Translations under genes and position numbers: made by a program
The notes under the pieces: generated by a model
Databases searched by the model: none
The model's input: only the letters and a program-made list of their open reading frames with translations
Told to the model about the DNA's origin: nothing
In this document: positions 63,815-64,000 of the stretch, in pieces
Numbering within the stretch: position 1 is the first letter of the stretch
Layout: every line of letters starts with the position of its first letter
NCBI GenBank assembly: GCA_022826745.1
Contig: JAJDUI010000027.1
Coordinates: forward strand, 124,001-188,000
Source: Thermoanaerobaculia bacterium
GTDB taxonomy: Bacteria > Acidobacteriota > Thermoanaerobaculia > Multivoradales > Multivoraceae
Direction of reading: 5' to 3'
DNA: 64,000 nucleotides

Positions 63815-64000
63815 ACTGCAGCGTCCGGTGGTTAGCGGCGGCGGCCGGCCTCCTGGCCGGCGCCTGCGGCAATCCGCTTCCCGTCGTCGACGACGGCGCG
63901 GCCTACGATCCGGATGCCGACCCCTTCTCCGATCCGCCGTCCCTGTATGAGCTCTATCCCGTCGCGGAACCGGGCCGGGCTCTCAGCGACACGACCGTCG
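63811..64000 (+). CDS. Lipoprotein, 5' part (continues beyond window)
   Basis: 63 residues visible. A GTG start overlaps the upstream stop by 4 bp. N-terminal hydrophobic stretch VRWLAAAAGLLAGACGN ends in a weak lipobox (AGAC), followed by an acidic, Pro-rich linker. It is probably translated with the acyl-CoA dehydrogenases. No family is recognised. Confidence 0.6.
   Translation, partial: MNCSVRWLAAAAGLLAGACGNPLPVVDDGAAYDPDADPFSDPPSLYELYPVAEPGRALSDTTV

Overview
The window is a GC-rich, gene-dense piece of a Gram-negative bacterial chromosome. It has two TonB-dependent receptors with N-terminal carboxypeptidase-regulatory-like domains, lipoproteins, SecG/YidC, bacillithiol genes (bshC, bshA), a ParAB-bactofilin block and many GTG/TTG starts. 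Together these suggest an Acidobacteriota-type organism, but this is inference from gene content; no rRNA is present to prove it. The window lies around the replication origin.

Layout. (1) 1-13.1 kb: a 3' piece of threonine synthase, then a long leftward block (sugar nucleotidyltransferase, CYTH phosphatase/cyclase, M20 dipeptidase, transaldolase, gyrA, gyrB, dnaN, dnaA). recF is missing between dnaN and gyrB. (2) 13.1-13.5 kb: a divergent non-coding gap with a near-consensus DnaA box, the best oriC candidate. (3) 13.5-20.8 kb: mutY and two aminotransferases rightward; recR, ybaB, dnaX and SRP RNA leftward; then tadA. (4) 20.7-27.8 kb: two tRNA-Ser, rpmH, rnpA, yidD, yidC, jag, rsmG carrying two perfect parS sites, parA, parB, bactofilin. 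(5) 27.9-37.4 kb: membrane phosphodiesterase, pyrK-pyrD-pyrF, tandem signal peptidases, a structured leader before a ComEA-like/pilin-like/coiled-coil set, a DUF2332-like protein and mtnA. (6) 37.4-46.7 kb: two TonB-dependent receptors around tmRNA, a TPR-like secreted protein, a penicillin-acylase-family lipoprotein. (7) 46.2-59.7 kb: dusB, bshC-bshA, a second yidD, mobA, a cyclophilin, tRNA-Leu, secG, tpiA, pgk, tsaD, thiG, a deoxynucleoside kinase, a degenerate NYN-type protein and tRNA-Arg. (8) 59.7-64 kb: a YghU-like GST, then a TetR regulator divergent from a pair of acyl-CoA dehydrogenases and the start of a lipoprotein.

The most unusual content is non-coding. A family of palindromic elements recurs at gene ends. 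One part (F2, about 10 copies) is a chain of short hairpins starting with GCGGGTCTTCTGACCCGC, followed by hairpins with GNA triloops whose stems differ between copies but stay self-complementary. The other part (F1, 3 copies) has 32-34 bp arms around a roughly 107-nt conserved core; arm sequences differ between copies yet match within each copy. At all three loci F1 and F2 occur in the same order and relative orientation, so they look like one composite element. F2 also supplies C-terminal codons and stop codons of some genes.

Functionally the window holds replication initiation and segregation, membrane protein insertion, translation quality control (tmRNA, SRP RNA, TadA with its probable substrate tRNA-Arg(ACG)), pyrimidine synthesis, lower glycolysis and thiol-redox metabolism.
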